A stretch of 64,000 nt of DNA from CAVUAA01 sp963739345 (GCA_963739345.1 CAVUAA010000001.1:1054001-1118000), one strand, 5' to 3'; shown: positions 41,824-52,082, numbered from the stretch's first letter. Notes: a model not told the origin generated them from the sequence alone. A program made the numbers and translations.

Positions 41824-44815
41824 CCTTCTCTTCGAGCTGCTGAGGAGTGGTGATGGAGCCGATGATGGCGGTGCGGGTGCCGTCAGGTTTTTCAATCTGG
41901 ATGGTCAGTTTGCGCAGTTTGAGGGCGGTGATGCCCTGGTTTGCGGCGACAACGCGAATACGCATGGTGTGGTAGAGCCAAAGGGCAGGCTCGGGGGGCT
42001 CGCCAAAGCGATCGCGGATCTCCTCTTGAATGGCGTCGACCTCTTCGAGGGTGGTGGCGGTGCCAAAACGCTGATAAAGGTCCATCCGGAGAGAGGGCTC
42101 GGCGATGTAGCTCTCAGGGATGCGGGCGTCTTGAGGGAACTCGAGCTTAGTCTCGTGGAAGGTGTGGGGCGCCTTGCCCGAGAGGCCATCAATAGTGCGC
42201 TGGAGGAGCTTGACGTAGAGGTGGAAGCCGACAGCGGAGACGTGGCCCGACTGCTCGGTGCCGAGGATGTTGCCAGCACCTCGCAACTCAAGGTCGCGCA
42301 TGGCAAGCTTCATCCCGCCGCCGTAGCCCCCTATTTCCATGAGCGCTTTGAGACGCTTTTCGGCAAACTCGCGGATGACACGCTGTTTGGGGAGGAGGAA
42401 GTAGGCGTAGGCGCGGCGCGACCAGCGGCCAACACGGCCACGCAGCTGGTAGAGGTCGGAGAGGCCAAAGGTGTCTGAGCGGTCGATGAGGATGGTGTTG
42501 GCATTGGGAATATCGATCCCGTTTTCGACGATGGTGGTGGCGACGAGGATGTCGGCCGCTCCGCTCTTAAAGGCGTGAAAGACGTTGTCGAGCTCGTCCG
42601 CCCCCATCTGCCCATGCCCAACGACGACACGCGCCTCTGGCACCATCTTTTCAATCTTGGCCGCCCAGCCGTAAATGGATTCCACACGGTTGTGAATGAA
42701 GTAGGCTTGGCCATCGCGGGCCAGCTCGCGAACAAGCGCCGCTTTGATCTTGTCCTCGTCGGCCTCAACCATGACGGTCTTGATCGGGAGGCGATCTTGT
42801 GGCGGGGTATTTATCACAGAGAGATCGCGCGCCCCCATCATGGAGAGGTAGAGGGTGCGGGGAATAGGCGTGGCGGAGAGGGTGAGACAATCGACCCCCG
42901 ACTTGAATGCACGGATCTTCTCTTTCACCCGCACACCAAACTTCTGCTCCTCGTCGATGACTATTAGACCGAGTGAGTGAAAGCCGACATCCTTTGAAAC
43001 GAGGCGGTGCGTTCCAATGACGACGTCAAGCGAACCCGTTTTTAGCTCAGCAAGCGTCTCCCGCTGCTGCTTGGGGGTACGGAAGCGGGAGAGGACGCCA
43101 ATCCGAATGGGAGTGTTGGCAAAGCGAGCGGTGAAGTTCTCGAAGTGTTGCATCGCAAGGACGGTAGTAGGGACCATGATGGCCACCTGTTTGCCACCAT
43201 TGGCCGCCTTAAACGCCGCCCGCATCGCCACCTCGGTCTTTCCATAGCCCACGTCACCGCACACCAAACGGTCCATCGCCTGCGGCTTCTCCATGTCCTC
43301 TTTGACGGCGCGGATAGCAGAGAGCTGATCGTCGGTCTCCACATAGGGAAACTCCCGATCAAACCGCTCAACTTCCAAATCGTCAACCGGATAGGCGTGG
43401 CCGAGGGCGAGGTGCCGCTCAGCGTGCATCCGAAGGAGCTGAGCTGCGTAGTCGCGGATCGCCTCCTCGGTCTTCACCCGCAGCTTCTGCCATTTTCCTG
43501 AACCGATCTTGCTTAAGACAGGCCGCTCCTCACCAGAACCAATGTATTTGGAGACGAGATGAGACTGAGTGGCCGGGATAAACAGCTTTCCCTGACTCGC
43601 ATATTCGAGTGAGAGAAATTCAACCTGATTTCCCTCGTGGTTGGTCCGCTGCTCAGTCCCTAAGTACTTCCCCACTCCGTGATGAAAGTGAACCACCAGA
43701 TCGCCCGGCTTTAGCTCTTGATATTCAGACCCTGCAGTATGATAGGTGCTTCGCTGCTTCTTCCGGCGCACTTTATGGCGACCCGTGATCTCGGGGGTGG
43801 GAACGACGCAAAGCCCGGCATCCGGCAAGACAAACCCCGACGAGAGGTAGCCCCGCTCAAACGGTGTGTCGGCCGGAAGATGAATCTCCTCTCCGACCAG
43901 CTGTTTGCGAAGGTGATCCTCTTCGGCCTCATTCTCACACACAAAATGAACCGTGAGCCCCCGCTCGGGGGTGTCGCGGAGCCCCTCGAGCAGCTCAGGG
44001 AGCGGCTCAAATGGCGATTTCCAACGCTTAGCATCAGGAGGCGCTTCCCCCCAATAGATCTTCTGCAGATGCTCTGCCCCTTTAAGCTCGTGAGCGCCGT
44101 CAAAAATGACGATCGTCTCTTCACCCAAGTAGTCAAACAGCGAAATAGCACTCTCATCGAGCAGCTCCATTTCCTGCGCCGGAGTGAAAGCAAAATGTTC
44201 CACCTTGCGAACCGATTTCTGACCTACCGGATCATAGATGCGAATCCCCTCAATCTGATCGCCGAAAAACTCGATCCGAAACGGATCGGGCGAGTCGACC
44301 GGAAAGAGGTCGAGGATGCCCCCTCGCACCGCAAACTCCCCCTTATCGGCGGCAATAGGGCACCGTTGATAGCCATCTTCAATGAGCAACTCAATGAGAT
44401 CTTCAAAGGGAACTTCGTCGCCCACCTTGATCTCCCAAGAGCCCCGCTCAAGTCGGTCGTGTGGGATCACTCTCTGCTGGCACGCCTGCAGAGACGCTAG
44501 CAAAATCAGCCGCTCACTTCTCACTTCTTTAAGCACTGAGTAGCGCTCCCCCACCACATCGGGACTTGGAGGAATTCCCTCCGACGGCAGAGTCTCCCAA
44601 GCGGGAAATTCGCGCACATTCGTCACACCGAAATAGCCGAAGTCATCAAAAAGGCGGGTCTCGGCGACGCCGCTTGTGACGATCACCACATGCTTGCCGC
44701 TCTCCTTCTGCGCCAGCGCAGAAAGAATGGCCTTGGGCGAATCCCACAACCCCTCAATGGCGAGGTCATCACCTGTTTTAAGCTTTTCAACGAATGTAGG
44801 GAGGCGAATCATCAT
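41804..44815 (-). CDS. mfd: Transcription-repair coupling factor Mfd
   Basis: An ATP-dependent translocase that removes stalled RNA polymerase and recruits UvrA. The 1003 residues include the UvrB-homology part (GGILDLFPVDSPDPFRIEFF near 150-169), the polymerase-interaction domain (LKPGDLVVHFHHGVGKYLGT), the helicase core with VCGDVGYGKTEVAMRAAF near 520 and Walker B VIDEEQKFG, TRG motif and the C-terminal domain. It is shorter than the usual 1080-1150 residues, the difference lying in the N-terminal region. It overlaps alaS by 4 bp and is convergent with the Fic gene (20-bp overlap). Confidence 0.96.
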   Translation of the reverse strand: MMIRLPTFVEKLKTGDDLAIEGLWDSPKAILSALAQKESGKHVVIVTSGVAETRLFDDFGYFGVTNVREFPAWETLPSEGIPPSPDVVGERYSVLKEVRSERLILLASLQACQQRVIPHDRLERGSWEIKVGDEVPFEDLIELLIEDGYQRCPIAADKGEFAVRGGILDLFPVDSPDPFRIEFFGDQIEGIRIYDPVGQKSVRKVEHFAFTPAQEMELLDESAISLFDYLGEETIVIFDGAHELKGAEHLQKIYWGEAPPDAKRWKSPFEPLPELLEGLRDTPERGLTVHFVCENEAEEDHLRKQLVGEEIHLPADTPFERGYLSSGFVLPDAGLCVVPTPEITGRHKVRRKKQRSTYHTAGSEYQELKPGDLVVHFHHGVGKYLGTEQRTNHEGNQVEFLSLEYASQGKLFIPATQSHLVSKYIGSGEERPVLSKIGSGKWQKLRVKTEEAIRDYAAQLLRMHAERHLALGHAYPVDDLEVERFDREFPYVETDDQLSAIRAVKEDMEKPQAMDRLVCGDVGYGKTEVAMRAAFKAANGGKQVAIMVPTTVLAMQHFENFTARFANTPIRIGVLSRFRTPKQQRETLAELKTGSLDVVIGTHRLVSKDVGFHSLGLIVIDEEQKFGVRVKEKIRAFKSGVDCLTLSATPIPRTLYLSMMGARDLSVINTPPQDRLPIKTVMVEADEDKIKAALVRELARDGQAYFIHNRVESIYGWAAKIEKMVPEARVVVGHGQMGADELDNVFHAFKSGAADILVATTIVENGIDIPNANTILIDRSDTFGLSDLYQLRGRVGRWSRRAYAYFLLPKQRVIREFAEKRLKALMEIGGYGGGMKLAMRDLELRGAGNILGTEQSGHVSAVGFHLYVKLLQRTIDGLSGKAPHTFHETKLEFPQDARIPESYIAEPSLRMDLYQRFGTATTLEEVDAIQEEIRDRFGEPPEPALWLYHTMRIRVVAANQGITALKLRKLTIQIEKPDGTRTAIIGSITTPQQLEEKVISALA

Positions 44816-47394
44816 TGCTGTCCGATTAGCTCGCGTCCCTTTTCGAGCGCCACTTTTAGTTGCTTCGGCTCTTTGCCACCCGCCTGCGCAAAGTCGGCCT
44901 TACCGCCCCCCCCACCACCAACAAGAGGAGCAATCGCCTTGATGATCTCGCCAGCTTTGATGCCCCGACCAACCAGATCTTCGGTGACTCGTGCCACCAG
45001 CGCACACTTTTCAGCAGATGCTGCGCCAAGCAAAATGACACACGACGTGTGTCGCTTAGCGAGCAGGTCAGCCAGCTCGCGCAGCTGTCCCGCCTCTAAG
45101 TCGACTTCTGCAACGACCGAAGGAACCCCTCCAATCTGCTCCAGCTCCAGCTCGGCGACCAAGCTCTTCACCTGCGCTCCCTTAGCAGCCCGAATGGCGT
45201 GGCCGAGATTCGTATTCTCTTCGAGCAAGCTGTTGAGCCGCTCGAGCACTTTTCCCCGCTTTGTTTTTAACAAAGCGGCGATGTCATCAATCAGACTGTC
45301 AAGACCACGTGTATGCTCAATCGCCTCAGGTCCGGTCACCGCCACGATGCGGCGAACACCAGCAGCGATACTCCGCTCTTCAGTGATCGCAAACGCTCCA
45401 ATCTCGCCCGTCCGCTCGGCGTGCGTTCCGCCGCAAAGCTCCTTCGAATAGTCGAGATCAACCACGCGCACCGTCGCACCGTATTTGTCGCCAAAGAACT
45501 GGGTAATATCTTCCCGATTCTGCGCTTCTGCGTAAGCCATTTCGTAGCTCTTCACGGGCCGGTTTTCCCAGATCTTCTGGTTGACCAGGTCCTCGATCGC
45601 CCGCAGTTCTTCCTGCGTCACCCCTTTGTGATGACTAAAGTCGAAACGGAGGCGATCTGGTGCAACCACCGATCCAGCCTGCGTCGCATGCTCTCCCAGC
45701 ACCTGATGAAGGGCCCAGTGCAACAGGTGTGTCGCCGTGTGATTCTGAGTGATTCTACGGCGTCGGATAGCGTCCACTTCCGCTTGAAGCGTATCACCAA
45801 TTGCAACCGTTCCCTCTTCCAACATACCCACATGCGCCGTGATGCCGGTGTAGGGCTCAAGCGTGCTCGAGACTGCAAACGGTCCGAGGCAGCCGGTATC
45901 ACCCGTTTGCCCCCCTTTCTCAGAGTAGAAAGGAGTTGAGTCGAGAACGACCATCCCCTCCTGTCCCCCCTCTAGCTTCTCAACGCGCACGCCATCGACC
46001 ACAAGAGCCACCACTTTACCCTTTCCAGTGGTCGCCTCATATCCAATAAATGCTGTCGGTTGAAGATCGGTGAAAACGCCCTCTTCAGCCACCTGCGCTG
46101 TCGTCTTGTGCACCGCACGCGACCGCTCGCGCGCCTCCTCTTCAAGCTTCTGATAGCGCTCCAGATCGACTGTCAGATCCGCATCAACCGCCAATAGCAA
46201 AATCTCTTCGAGTGGCAGTCCATAAGTGTCTTTTAACCTAAACGCGTCGTCGCCCGTGATCTGATCGCCCGCCTGATGAGCATCTTCCACCACACGACTC
46301 AGCAGATTACCCCCCCGATTCAGAGTGCGGAGGAAGCTCTCCTCTTCGAGCGTCACAATCTCTTCGATCCGCCCCTGAGCCGTCGCCAGCTCTCGGAAGT
46401 CACTTCCCATCGTCCCAACAAGCGTTGGGACAAGTGACGCCAAAAAGGGCTGCTCCATTCCCAGCTGCCGGCCATAACGAACCGCTCGCCGGAGCACCTT
46501 GCGAAGCACATAGCCCCGATCCACATTACTCGGCTGCACCCCGTCCGCAATCGCAAACGCCAAACAGCGGAGGTGGTCAGCGATCACATGAAAGGGCGCC
46601 TCGCCACCGTATTTCTTTCCCGATACTTGCTCAACAGTTCCTATGAGCGAACGGAGAACGTCGGTCTCAAAGAGAGTGTCCACCCCCTCTTTCAATGCAC
46701 AAATGCGCTCAAGTCCTGCACCTGTGTCGATATTCTTCTGGGGCAGCGGCGCCATCTTCCCCGACACATCCCGGTTGAACTCCATGAAGACCAAGTTCCA
46801 ATATTCAAAAAACCGCTCACCGTCGGTATCTTCGTAGGGGCTCGGTGCCGAGCCAAACTTTTCCCCTCGATCATAAAGCAATTCCGAGCAAGGCCCACAA
46901 GGTCCTGTGTCCCCCATCGCCCAGAAGTTGTCCTTCTCGCCCAACCGAACGATCCGCTCAGCCGGCAAATACTTGGTCCACAGTTCAAACGCCTCGTCGT
47001 CATCGCGATAAACACTCGCCCACAGCTTTCCCTCATTGAGCTCGAAGATGTCAGTCGACACCTCCCACGCAAAACGGATCGCCTCAGCTTTGAAGTAGTC
47101 GCCAAACGAAAAGTTTCCAAGCATCTCAAAAAACGTCAAATGACGGGTAGTATGGCCCACATTCTCAAGATCGTTGTGTTTCCCTCCAACTCGAATGCAT
47201 TTCTGTGAGTCGACCGCTCGGGTGTAATCCCGCTCCGCCTTTCCCATAAATACATCTTTGAACTGGTTCATCCCCGCATTGCAAAACAGCAACGTCGGAT
47301 CGTCATGCGGCACCACTGGCGATGATGGAACAATGGTGTGCCCCTGATCTTTGAAATACTGAAGAAAAGCTCGGCGGATCGTTTGACTTAACAT
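44812..47394 (-). CDS. alaS: Alanyl-tRNA synthetase
   Basis: This enzyme charges tRNA-Ala. The 860 residues show the class II catalytic domain (RRAFLQYFKDQGHTIVPSSP, FCNAGMNQFKDVFMG), the editing domain with the zinc-type motif HTATHLLHWALHQVLG and CGGTHAERTGEIGAF, and the C-terminal C-Ala region rich in Gly (LVGGGGGGKADFAQAGG). The start at 47394 gives the expected MLSQTIRRAFL. It is followed by mfd, as in Chlamydia. Confidence 0.97.
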   Translation of the reverse strand: MLSQTIRRAFLQYFKDQGHTIVPSSPVVPHDDPTLLFCNAGMNQFKDVFMGKAERDYTRAVDSQKCIRVGGKHNDLENVGHTTRHLTFFEMLGNFSFGDYFKAEAIRFAWEVSTDIFELNEGKLWASVYRDDDEAFELWTKYLPAERIVRLGEKDNFWAMGDTGPCGPCSELLYDRGEKFGSAPSPYEDTDGERFFEYWNLVFMEFNRDVSGKMAPLPQKNIDTGAGLERICALKEGVDTLFETDVLRSLIGTVEQVSGKKYGGEAPFHVIADHLRCLAFAIADGVQPSNVDRGYVLRKVLRRAVRYGRQLGMEQPFLASLVPTLVGTMGSDFRELATAQGRIEEIVTLEEESFLRTLNRGGNLLSRVVEDAHQAGDQITGDDAFRLKDTYGLPLEEILLLAVDADLTVDLERYQKLEEEARERSRAVHKTTAQVAEEGVFTDLQPTAFIGYEATTGKGKVVALVVDGVRVEKLEGGQEGMVVLDSTPFYSEKGGQTGDTGCLGPFAVSSTLEPYTGITAHVGMLEEGTVAIGDTLQAEVDAIRRRRITQNHTATHLLHWALHQVLGEHATQAGSVVAPDRLRFDFSHHKGVTQEELRAIEDLVNQKIWENRPVKSYEMAYAEAQNREDITQFFGDKYGATVRVVDLDYSKELCGGTHAERTGEIGAFAITEERSIAAGVRRIVAVTGPEAIEHTRGLDSLIDDIAALLKTKRGKVLERLNSLLEENTNLGHAIRAAKGAQVKSLVAELELEQIGGVPSVVAEVDLEAGQLRELADLLAKRHTSCVILLGAASAEKCALVARVTEDLVGRGIKAGEIIKAIAPLVGGGGGGKADFAQAGGKEPKQLKVALEKGRELIGQQ

Positions 47395-47403
47395 AGGTGA
47401 GCT

Positions 47404-47433
47404 ATAATAGAGGAGAAACCCTCACCAAGTCAA
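47404..47433 (-). promoter_or_regulatory. Possible alaS promoter giving a near-leaderless mRNA
   Basis: TTGACT (47428-47433) and TATTAT (47404-47409) are separated by 18 bp on the minus strand. Transcription would start only a few bases before the alaS ATG at 47394, and no Shine-Dalgarno sequence would fit, so either the mRNA is leaderless or the site is not used. Confidence 0.35.
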
Positions 47434-48587
47434 TCCCGTCCCACCCACACGAAGTAAGCGGGGACAAAGACAAACGGGACTGCAAGAGTCGCAGTGGCCA
47501 GCGCCAGCTTGCGCGAGTGGAAAGTTGGATCGCCCTTGAACAGCTTAGCAATACCAAACCCATGCCACACCTGCCGCCGGGGCGTGCAAGCCCATTCTTT
47601 GATGAACAGCGTAAACAGGTGCGATGCGACCAGAAGACCGGCCATTGTCGCCGCCACCTCCCAGAACAGATTGGCACGCTTCGCCGCCATATCGCCCGGG
47701 GACGACTGCATCCCATCCCATAGCACCGTATAGCCGAACAGACCCGTACCCACCCCAAACACATTGCCCAAAGTAACCGCCATCTCCATCTTGTGACGGA
47801 GAACCACAGGCAATTGCGCCCGCTGGCTCAACACCCACAGATTGCGCATCGGAATTCCATTCCGACTCGCCACAATCTTGCCGAACAAAATCTGCATGGT
47901 AATCACACCCGTCCACATCGCCACCCAGGAACCGGCAACCAAGTTCCACTCGTGCCGCCAGCGAGGACGGACGATCGGAGGGGGATGCTGATGCTGCCGC
48001 ACAGCTTTAGGCTTTTCTTCGGCTAGTCCTGTCCATAGGTTCCACTGCTGAATCAACGACCGCAGGAACGCCGCACCCCAAATCTGTGACTCTTTGTCTG
48101 GTTGCCGCGTCCGATAGTCCCACTCCTGCCACGAACGCTCAAGACACACCGACCCTAAAGGAAAACCAACCAATAAGCCCGCCCAAGCGGCGTAAGACTG
48201 ACGGGGCAGTCCGAAGTAGAGCCGCTCACGCGCCCACACCACCCGCTGCGGCAGGCCAACCGCCGCCGCCGTCACATGCGACATCACCACAAATCCAGCC
48301 AACCCTGCCGCCACCAAACCGCTCCTGTACAGATCACGATGCCACCTGGGCGCCTGATCCCCCGCATCGCAGTAGGGATTGGGGCAAGCCACTCCTCTTG
48401 CTCTTTTGTTTTCCTTTGCACACGTGAGGTGGACATGCTCTCCACACTGGAAACAGGCCCAAAAGAACTGCTTGGTTGCGTTCTCGACGGCAGAAATAAT
48501 TCGACCGTATTCCCAGGGATCCCCGCGAGGAGATCCTATTTCCTGAGGGCCGGGCACCTTTCTTTGACAAATATAGCAACTGTGCAT
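47430..48587 (-). CDS. Multispanning membrane protein with an N-terminal RING/PHD-like Cys/His cluster
   Basis: I recognise no known family for this 385-residue protein. Residues 4-73 carry a C4HC3-type ligand series: C4-x2-C7-x37-C45-x2-C48-x4-H53-x2-C56-x11-C68-x4-C73 (CYIC, then WACFQCGEHVHLTC, then CPNPYC). This is the order of RING-CH and PHD zinc fingers. It is followed by about six hydrophobic segments (first near 88-112, last near 360-380). A zinc finger at the N terminus of a membrane protein is the layout of MARCH-type E3 ubiquitin ligases of eukaryotes and their viral mimics, so it may be a host-directed effector. The x4 spacing of the last pair is unusual, and a plain zinc-ribbon role remains possible. 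It lies between alaS and a SixA-like gene. Confidence 0.75.
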   Translation of the reverse strand: MHSCYICQRKVPGPQEIGSPRGDPWEYGRIISAVENATKQFFWACFQCGEHVHLTCAKENKRARGVACPNPYCDAGDQAPRWHRDLYRSGLVAAGLAGFVVMSHVTAAAVGLPQRVVWARERLYFGLPRQSYAAWAGLLVGFPLGSVCLERSWQEWDYRTRQPDKESQIWGAAFLRSLIQQWNLWTGLAEEKPKAVRQHQHPPPIVRPRWRHEWNLVAGSWVAMWTGVITMQILFGKIVASRNGIPMRNLWVLSQRAQLPVVLRHKMEMAVTLGNVFGVGTGLFGYTVLWDGMQSSPGDMAAKRANLFWEVAATMAGLLVASHLFTLFIKEWACTPRRQVWHGFGIAKLFKGDPTFHSRKLALATATLAVPFVFVPAYFVWVGRD

Positions 48588-48629
48588 ACCGGCATGTTAA
48601 GTGAAGATATAAATAAGGTGCAAGCGCGA

Positions 48630-49085
48630 TTAGTTGGGGACGAGATAGTCGGTCAGCGTTCCCGAACCAAAAGTAGGTGCGCCGTCGAACGTGATGATGG
48701 CGGCGCTGCTCTTCTCCATCCCACCAAGTACGCTCTTACCGACAAACAGATTGACCAGCTGCGGCATCGTCGGCACGTGGCCGACCAGCAGAGTGGTTCC
48801 CTCTCCAACAGCTGCCACGATCGCATCGGCATCAAATCCAGACCCAAGCACCTCCAGCTCGGTCACTGGACAGTGCAGCACTTCGCCCAGAATGTCGGCC
48901 GTTTGCCGTGCGCGCACAGCTGGAGATGAGAAAATGCGATCGGGCTTGTAGCCTGCTGCGCGCAGCCTTTCGGCCATTTCGCGCTGCACCGCCTCCCCTT
49001 CCGGAACAAGCGGCCGCTCGCGGTCATTCGCATACTCGTGTGGATCAGCTGGCTTTGCATGCCGAATGAGAATCAGAGTGGTCAT
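48630..49085 (-). CDS. SixA-type histidine phosphatase
   Basis: A 151-residue histidine phosphatase. The catalytic motif LILIRHAKPAD (RHG-type, residues 4-14), the second His in LLVGHVPTMPQL near residue 101 and the arginine in SSPAVRARQTADIL near 57 are present. The length matches SixA, which dephosphorylates phospho-histidine in phosphorelay and PTS proteins. An in-frame extension upstream to 49223 lacks similarity, so ATG 49085 is taken as start. It is divergent from the transketolase gene. Confidence 0.88.
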   Translation of the reverse strand: MTTLILIRHAKPADPHEYANDRERPLVPEGEAVQREMAERLRAAGYKPDRIFSSPAVRARQTADILGEVLHCPVTELEVLGSGFDADAIVAAVGEGTTLLVGHVPTMPQLVNLFVGKSVLGGMEKSSAAIITFDGAPTFGSGTLTDYLVPN

Positions 49086-49153
49086 GCTGGGGAGTATGAT
49101 CTTCTCACCTTTTTCCTTGCAACGAAGCAACAGGGATCGTAGTCTCTGGAGGC

Positions 49154-51148
49154 ATGGATGATGACAAAAAACAGCTCTTAAGCAAAGTGGCGACCACCAT
49201 TCGGGGGCTCGCAATCGACGCAACTGAAGCGGCCAATTCGGGACACCCCGGATTGCCGATGGGATGCGCAGAAATTGGCGCCTATCTATGGGGCGAGTTG
49301 ATGCAGTTCAACCCAAAAGAGCTCACTTGGGTCAATCGGGACTACTTCGTGTTATCGGCCGGCCACGGCTGCCTCCTCCAATACGCCTGTCTCCATCTAT
49401 CGGGCTATGCTCTTCCACTCGACGAGATCAAAAACTTCCGCCAGCTCCACAGCATGACTCCTGGCCACCCCGAATATGGACACACTCCAGGTTTAGAAGT
49501 AACGACTGGCCCCCTTGGACAGGGCGTTGCAAATAGCGTTGGAATGGCACTCGCCTACAAGCTGCTGCAGAAAAAGTTCAACACGGCGCAACACGAGATC
49601 CTATCCAATAAGATCTTCTGCCTGGCGGGCGACGGCTGCATCATGGAAGGGATCAGCAGCGAAGCGTCGCAGCTGGCCGGTCACCTCGGACTTGACAATC
49701 TCATTCTCCTCTACGACGCCAACCAAATTTGCCTTGACGGCCCCCTCAAAGAGACCTGTTCAGAAGACACCCTCGCCCGCTACCGGGGATATGGATGGGA
49801 GGTGCACGAGCTCGACGGCCACGACCTCGACCAACTCGACACCAAGCTGCGCGAGGTGCGCGAAAACCAAAAGAAACCAGCGCTGGTGATGTGCCGAACA
49901 ATCATTGGAAAAGGCTCACCTCACAAAGCAGGAACGCACAAAGCACATGGCTCTCCCCTTGGAGCCGAAGAGGCAAAGCTGACCAAAGAGGAGCTGGGCC
50001 TCCCCGAAGAGACCTTCTTCATTCCCCAAGCGGTGAAGAGCTACTTCGAAGGGCGCCTCAAAGAGCGGGTGAAAGCATACACCGAATGGCAAGAGCTGTT
50101 TGAGCAGTGGTCGCACGCCAATGGAGAGCTCCGCCAAGAGTTTGACAAGATGCAGGCGCGTCACGTTCCGGACGATCTCGAGGAACAGCTTAAAGCGCTA
50201 GACATTGAAGAGCCGATCGGCGGCCGGACAGCCTCACAGCAGGTGCTCGCAGTTCTTGGTCATCATCTTCCTTGGATCTTGGGCGGCTCAGCCGACCTGT
50301 CGGGCTCCGACATGACCATGATGAAAGAGTTCCCTCTCGTCGCCCCCGGCGTTTTCGAGGGGCGCAACATCAAGTATGGCGTTAGAGAGTTTGCGATGTG
50401 TGGAATGGCCAACGGCATTTCGCAGACCGGCATGTACACGCCGTTTGTCGGCACCTTCCTCGTCTTCTCCGACTACGCCCGCAACGCCATTCGTCTCGCC
50501 TCTCTATCCAAGTACAAGGTGATCTACCAGTTCACTCACGACTCTGTTTGGCTTGGCGAAGATGGCCCCACCCACCAGCCTGTTGAGCACTACATGAGCT
50601 TGCGGGCGATCCCCAACCTTCACCTGATCCGTCCTGCCGACGCCAACGAGGTGAAGATGGCGTGGGTGGCGGCGCTCAAATACCATGGCCCCACCGTTCT
50701 TTGTCTTTCTCGTCAGAAGTTGCCCAGAATTGCCGGCACAGATGTCTCCTATGCGGATGGAATGGGACGTGGCGCCTACATCATCCGCAAAGAGAAGTCG
50801 AAGCCCGACTACACCCTCATGGCGACCGGATCGGAAGTGTCGCTTGCAGTTCAAGTGGCTTCGAAGCTTGAGAAGCTGGATAAGGCGGTCCGGGTCGTCT
50901 CAATGCCCTGCTGGGAGCTATTTGAACAGCAAAATGACGACTACAAGAAAAGTGTCCTTGGCGGCGACTTAGGAAAACGGGTCTCACTCGAAGCGGGTGT
51001 CGACCAGGGATGGTACAAATACATTGGCCCAGAAGGGATCGCCATCTGCATGGAAGGATTTGGCGCCTCGGCCCCATTGAGCGCACTACAACATGAGTTT
51101 GGATTCACTGTCGACGACGTCCTCGAGCGCATTCTCGCAGGCGCTTAA
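49154..51148 (+). CDS. tkt: Transketolase
   Basis: A thiamine-diphosphate enzyme of the non-oxidative pentose phosphate pathway. The 664 residues contain ATEAANSGHPGLPMGCAEIG, the ThDP/metal motif GDGCIMEGISSEASQLAGHL near 155-175, the second-half active site FTHDSVWLGEDGPTHQPVEH near residue 460 and the C-terminal domain. It has GGAGG before the ATG. In Chlamydia the same gene (tktB) follows alaS. Its last 56 bases overlap hemE. Confidence 0.96.
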   Translation: MDDDKKQLLSKVATTIRGLAIDATEAANSGHPGLPMGCAEIGAYLWGELMQFNPKELTWVNRDYFVLSAGHGCLLQYACLHLSGYALPLDEIKNFRQLHSMTPGHPEYGHTPGLEVTTGPLGQGVANSVGMALAYKLLQKKFNTAQHEILSNKIFCLAGDGCIMEGISSEASQLAGHLGLDNLILLYDANQICLDGPLKETCSEDTLARYRGYGWEVHELDGHDLDQLDTKLREVRENQKKPALVMCRTIIGKGSPHKAGTHKAHGSPLGAEEAKLTKEELGLPEETFFIPQAVKSYFEGRLKERVKAYTEWQELFEQWSHANGELRQEFDKMQARHVPDDLEEQLKALDIEEPIGGRTASQQVLAVLGHHLPWILGGSADLSGSDMTMMKEFPLVAPGVFEGRNIKYGVREFAMCGMANGISQTGMYTPFVGTFLVFSDYARNAIRLASLSKYKVIYQFTHDSVWLGEDGPTHQPVEHYMSLRAIPNLHLIRPADANEVKMAWVAALKYHGPTVLCLSRQKLPRIAGTDVSYADGMGRGAYIIRKEKSKPDYTLMATGSEVSLAVQVASKLEKLDKAVRVVSMPCWELFEQQNDDYKKSVLGGDLGKRVSLEAGVDQGWYKYIGPEGIAICMEGFGASAPLSALQHEFGFTVDDVLERILAGA

Positions 51149-52082
51149 AGGGACGAATAAAGGACGCCCACCGGTCTGGCTGATGCGCCAGGCGGGCAGG
51201 TACATGCCTCAATACCGCGCCATCCGGCAGCGGCATTCGATCATGAACATGTTCCGCACGCCGGAGCTCATTACCGAAGTGACCCTCCTTCCCATCGATC
51301 TCCTTGGCGTCGATGCAGCCATTCTCTTCTCCGATATTCTCATCCTCTTTGACATGCTCGGCGTTGACTGGACCATTGAGCCGGGCGTTGGACCGGTCGT
51401 GCAGGCAACAACCAAGCTCGATTATCGCTCGCCAGAAGAGGCGATTCCTTTCGTCGGTGAGGCGATCAAAAATCTCCGCGGGCAACTCGATGTGCCTCTC
51501 ATCGGCTTCTGTGGCGCGCCGTTCACACTCGCTTCCTACCTCATTGAAGGGGGTAGCAGCAAAACCCTCTCCAAAACACGCGCGCAGATGTACCGCGATC
51601 CTGAACAGTTTCACCTCCTCCTCGACCAACTGGCGGACGCCGCCATCGCTCTTCTCCGCTTCCAAATCAACGCTGGCGTCGAGGCGGTGCAAATCTTCGA
51701 CTCGTGGGCTCACTGGCTCGCCCCCGATCAGCTCCGCGAATTTTCCATGCGCTACCTCAAGAAGATCTCCGACGCGGTGGACGTCCCCGTCATCCTCTTT
51801 TCGCGCGGTCCCCACGCCACCCACTACTGCGAAATCGGACCCACCAGCCTCGACTGGCAGTGCGACCTAGCCGCGGTTCGCAAACAAACGACCGTCCCTC
51901 TTCAGGGCAACCTCGATCCCGCTGTTCTCTACGCCGACCGGTCGACCATCAAGCGGGAAGCCACCCGCCTCCTCAACAGCATGAAAGGGGATCCAGCTTA
52001 TCTCTTTAACCTCGGCCACGGCGTCTACCCCGACATTCCACTCGACAACGTCAAATACCTCGTGGAGCTGATTCATGAATGA
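51093..52082 (+). CDS. hemE: Uroporphyrinogen decarboxylase
   Basis: This enzyme converts uroporphyrinogen III to coproporphyrinogen III in heme synthesis. The 329 residues show the N-terminal signature RPPVWLMRQAGRYMPQYR near 25-42, GFCGAPFTLASYLIEGGSS near 133 and FNLGHGVYPDIPLDNV near the end. No start codon follows the tkt stop in a suitable place, so the ATG 51093 inside tkt is the best choice. The 3' end overlaps hemN by 8 bp. Confidence 0.95.
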   Translation: MSLDSLSTTSSSAFSQALKGTNKGRPPVWLMRQAGRYMPQYRAIRQRHSIMNMFRTPELITEVTLLPIDLLGVDAAILFSDILILFDMLGVDWTIEPGVGPVVQATTKLDYRSPEEAIPFVGEAIKNLRGQLDVPLIGFCGAPFTLASYLIEGGSSKTLSKTRAQMYRDPEQFHLLLDQLADAAIALLRFQINAGVEAVQIFDSWAHWLAPDQLREFSMRYLKKISDAVDVPVILFSRGPHATHYCEIGPTSLDWQCDLAAVRKQTTVPLQGNLDPAVLYADRSTIKREATRLLNSMKGDPAYLFNLGHGVYPDIPLDNVKYLVELIHE

